Made by a program: the position numbers and the translations under genes | From: an uncultured Muribaculum sp. | GTDB lineage: Bacteria; Bacteroidota; Bacteroidia; Bacteroidales; Muribaculaceae | DNA length: 45,005 bases | Assembly (NCBI GenBank): GCA_910578785.1 | Contig: CAJTSJ010000023.1 | Location: 1 to 45,005, forward strand | Reading direction: 5' to 3' | The notes under the pieces: generated by a model | Told to the model about the DNA's origin: nothing | What the model saw: the letters and a program-made list of their open reading frames with translations, nothing else | Database searches by the model: none | Part shown: piece by piece, positions 44,211-45,005 of the stretch | Layout: each line of letters opens with the position of its first letter | Numbering within the stretch: position 1 is the stretch's first letter

Positions 44211-44240
44211 TTTGAGTTCGCGAATAAATGCTTAACTTTG
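44211..44240 (+). promoter_or_regulatory. Promoter of ssrA (-33 and -7)
   Basis: TTTG (44211-44214), an 18-base spacer, then TAACTTTG (44233-44240), a near-ideal Bacteroidetes promoter, 24 bases before the mature tmRNA 5' end. Confidence 0.75.
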
Positions 44241-44264
44241 CCATACTTAAACATTGAAATCTAC

Positions 44265-44663
44265 GGGGCTGACTGGCTTTGACAGCGTGTAGAAGTGGTG
44301 TGTAAGCATGCAGAGCCATGATAGCAATGCTCTATAATATCCGTTATCAAAAATTTAAATGGCGAAAATAACTACGCTCTTGCTGCTTAATCGAAGCACA
44401 GTAGATTAGCTTAATCTCCGCCACAGTGGTGGAGACAAGACATCGCCCGATTGTCCTTTTCCCGAGACGGATCGACAAGGCGGTGCAGATAAATCGGGAA
44501 TAGGGAGCCAACAGCCTTGGACGGCTTCCGAAATTTTAAAGGCTAAGGTACCGGTTGGTGGTCGTGATCCTGCCGATGCCCTACAACCAAGTCGCGAATA
44601 AGCATGTAGAAAGCTCATTAGTTCCACGTTTGGACGAGGGTTCAATCCCCTCCAGCTCCACTA
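44265..44663 (+). ncRNA. ssrA: tmRNA (transfer-messenger RNA)
   Basis: Rescues stalled ribosomes by acting as tRNA-Ala and as a short mRNA. The 5' end GGGGCTGACTGGCTTTGACA pairs with 3' CAGCTCC to form the acceptor stem, and GGGTTCAATCCCC (about 44639-44650) is the T-arm. The tag reading frame ends NGENNYALAA-stop at 44358-44390, a Bacteroidetes-type tag; the exact resume codon is not certain. The genomic 3' end reads ACTA instead of ACCA after the acceptor stem, so CCA would be added or repaired after transcription. It is followed by a terminator and by repeats that could mark an integration site. Confidence 0.96.
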
Positions 44664-44697
44664 TGTACTACCGAACTAAATCGGACTTAACGAGACA

Positions 44698-44732
44698 AAC
44701 CTCGGACTATCAGATAGTTCCGAGGTTTTTTC
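44698..44732 (+). terminator. Terminator after ssrA
   Basis: AACCTCGGA-CTAT pairs with ATAG-T-TCCGAGGTT around a CAG loop (one bulged base), followed by a run of T and CGTG. It lies 35 bases after the mature tmRNA end. Confidence 0.88.
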
Positions 44733-44764
44733 GTGTCTAATCCTATCGGATTGAGGACCGATAT

Positions 44765-44853
44765 AAGACCTAAAAAAGACCTCACCAGACATAGTTTAGG
44801 CACTAACCAGGCACTAAGTTTTCAAATTGCGTTTTAGTGCCTAAATAGTGCCT
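44765..44853. repeat. 11-bp-period repeat cluster downstream of ssrA (possible integrase arm sites)
   Basis: AAGACCT at 44765-44771 and 44776-44782; AGGCACTAA at 44798-44806 and 44809-44817; then inverted TTAGTGCCT at 44834-44842 and ATAGTGCCT at 44845-44853. Every pair has an 11-bp period, and the two AGGCACTAA pairs form a 20-bp imperfect stem (17 pairs) around 16 bases. In the gene-free stretch 44664-45005 nothing else is recognised apart from the ssrA terminator and a small hairpin, CCAGGGTC with GACCCcTTGG, near 44960-44980. No coding frame is convincing there. Confidence 0.6.
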
Positions 44854-45005
44854 AATAGCAGACTAATACCCACATTGCCAAATAGTTCCAAAGACGCAAC
44901 TCAGACAATTCTCGGAAAATCGGCGACATTTTAACCTCTTGAAAAGTGGGTGGAAAACCCAGGGTCGAATGACCCCTTGGGCCAGGCTGATTTGCCCCCT
45001 TTGGC

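Noticed and set aside
44406..44740. Short open frames over the ssrA region
   Set aside because: They lie inside tmRNA structure on either strand and have no protein-like features.
1..45005. CRISPR arrays, transposases or insertion sequences
   Set aside because: No regularly spaced repeat-spacer pattern, no transposase-like protein and no terminal inverted repeats with target duplications were noticed.

Overview
The window looks like a chromosome segment of a gut Bacteroidales species, most plausibly Muribaculaceae or a near relative. The evidence is the SusC/SusD-type pairs, a one-polypeptide hybrid two-component regulator, Bacteroidetes -7 boxes (TAnnTTTG), a tmRNA whose tag ends in NYALAA, and moderate GC. 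The genus is an inference from gene content.

Layout. 1-6760 is housekeeping: a partial tRNA-Asn, tdk, a DUF3108 protein, gltX-waaA, and glmS with a clean terminator. 7028-11077 is a hybrid two-component regulator (HTCS). It converges on a long minus-strand block, 11209-35883, that matches the xylan utilisation system (xusA-B-C-D-E-xyn10C) of Prevotella/Bacteroides. Downstream of xyn10C, after a strong intercistronic hairpin, come side-chain enzymes: GH43-CBM6, a CE6-type esterase, GH97, GH95 and GH127. Upstream of xusA lie three more enzyme genes on the minus strand: a lipoprotein GH43, a second GH43, and a 1198-residue GH5-GH43 multimodular protein with a T9SS-like tail. A divergent CE1-type esterase follows on the plus strand. 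42783-44095 encodes an ECF sigma factor and a membrane partner. 44265-44663 is ssrA, followed by a terminator and an array of short repeats that may be the edge of an integrated element.

How it works together (inference from families). Xus TonB-dependent transporters with their SusD lids and the XusE surface protein bind and import xylan fragments. The surface GH10 cuts the backbone. GH43, GH127, GH95, GH97, CE6 and CE1 enzymes remove arabinose, galactose-type sugars, acetyl and possibly feruloyl groups. No alpha-glucuronidase (GH67/GH115) is present in the window.

Two observations stand out. First, xusA is out of frame at a run of eight G inside its signal peptide; with seven G the reading frame is perfect. 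This is either an indel error or a phase-variable transporter. Second, the three peripheral enzyme promoters (35933-36041, 37852-37959, 41610-41718) each carry four half-sites of consensus ATGTTnCA in strict 21-bp register, starting 30-31 bp above the -7 box. This has the geometry of an AraC-family operator and is a good candidate for the HTCS binding site.
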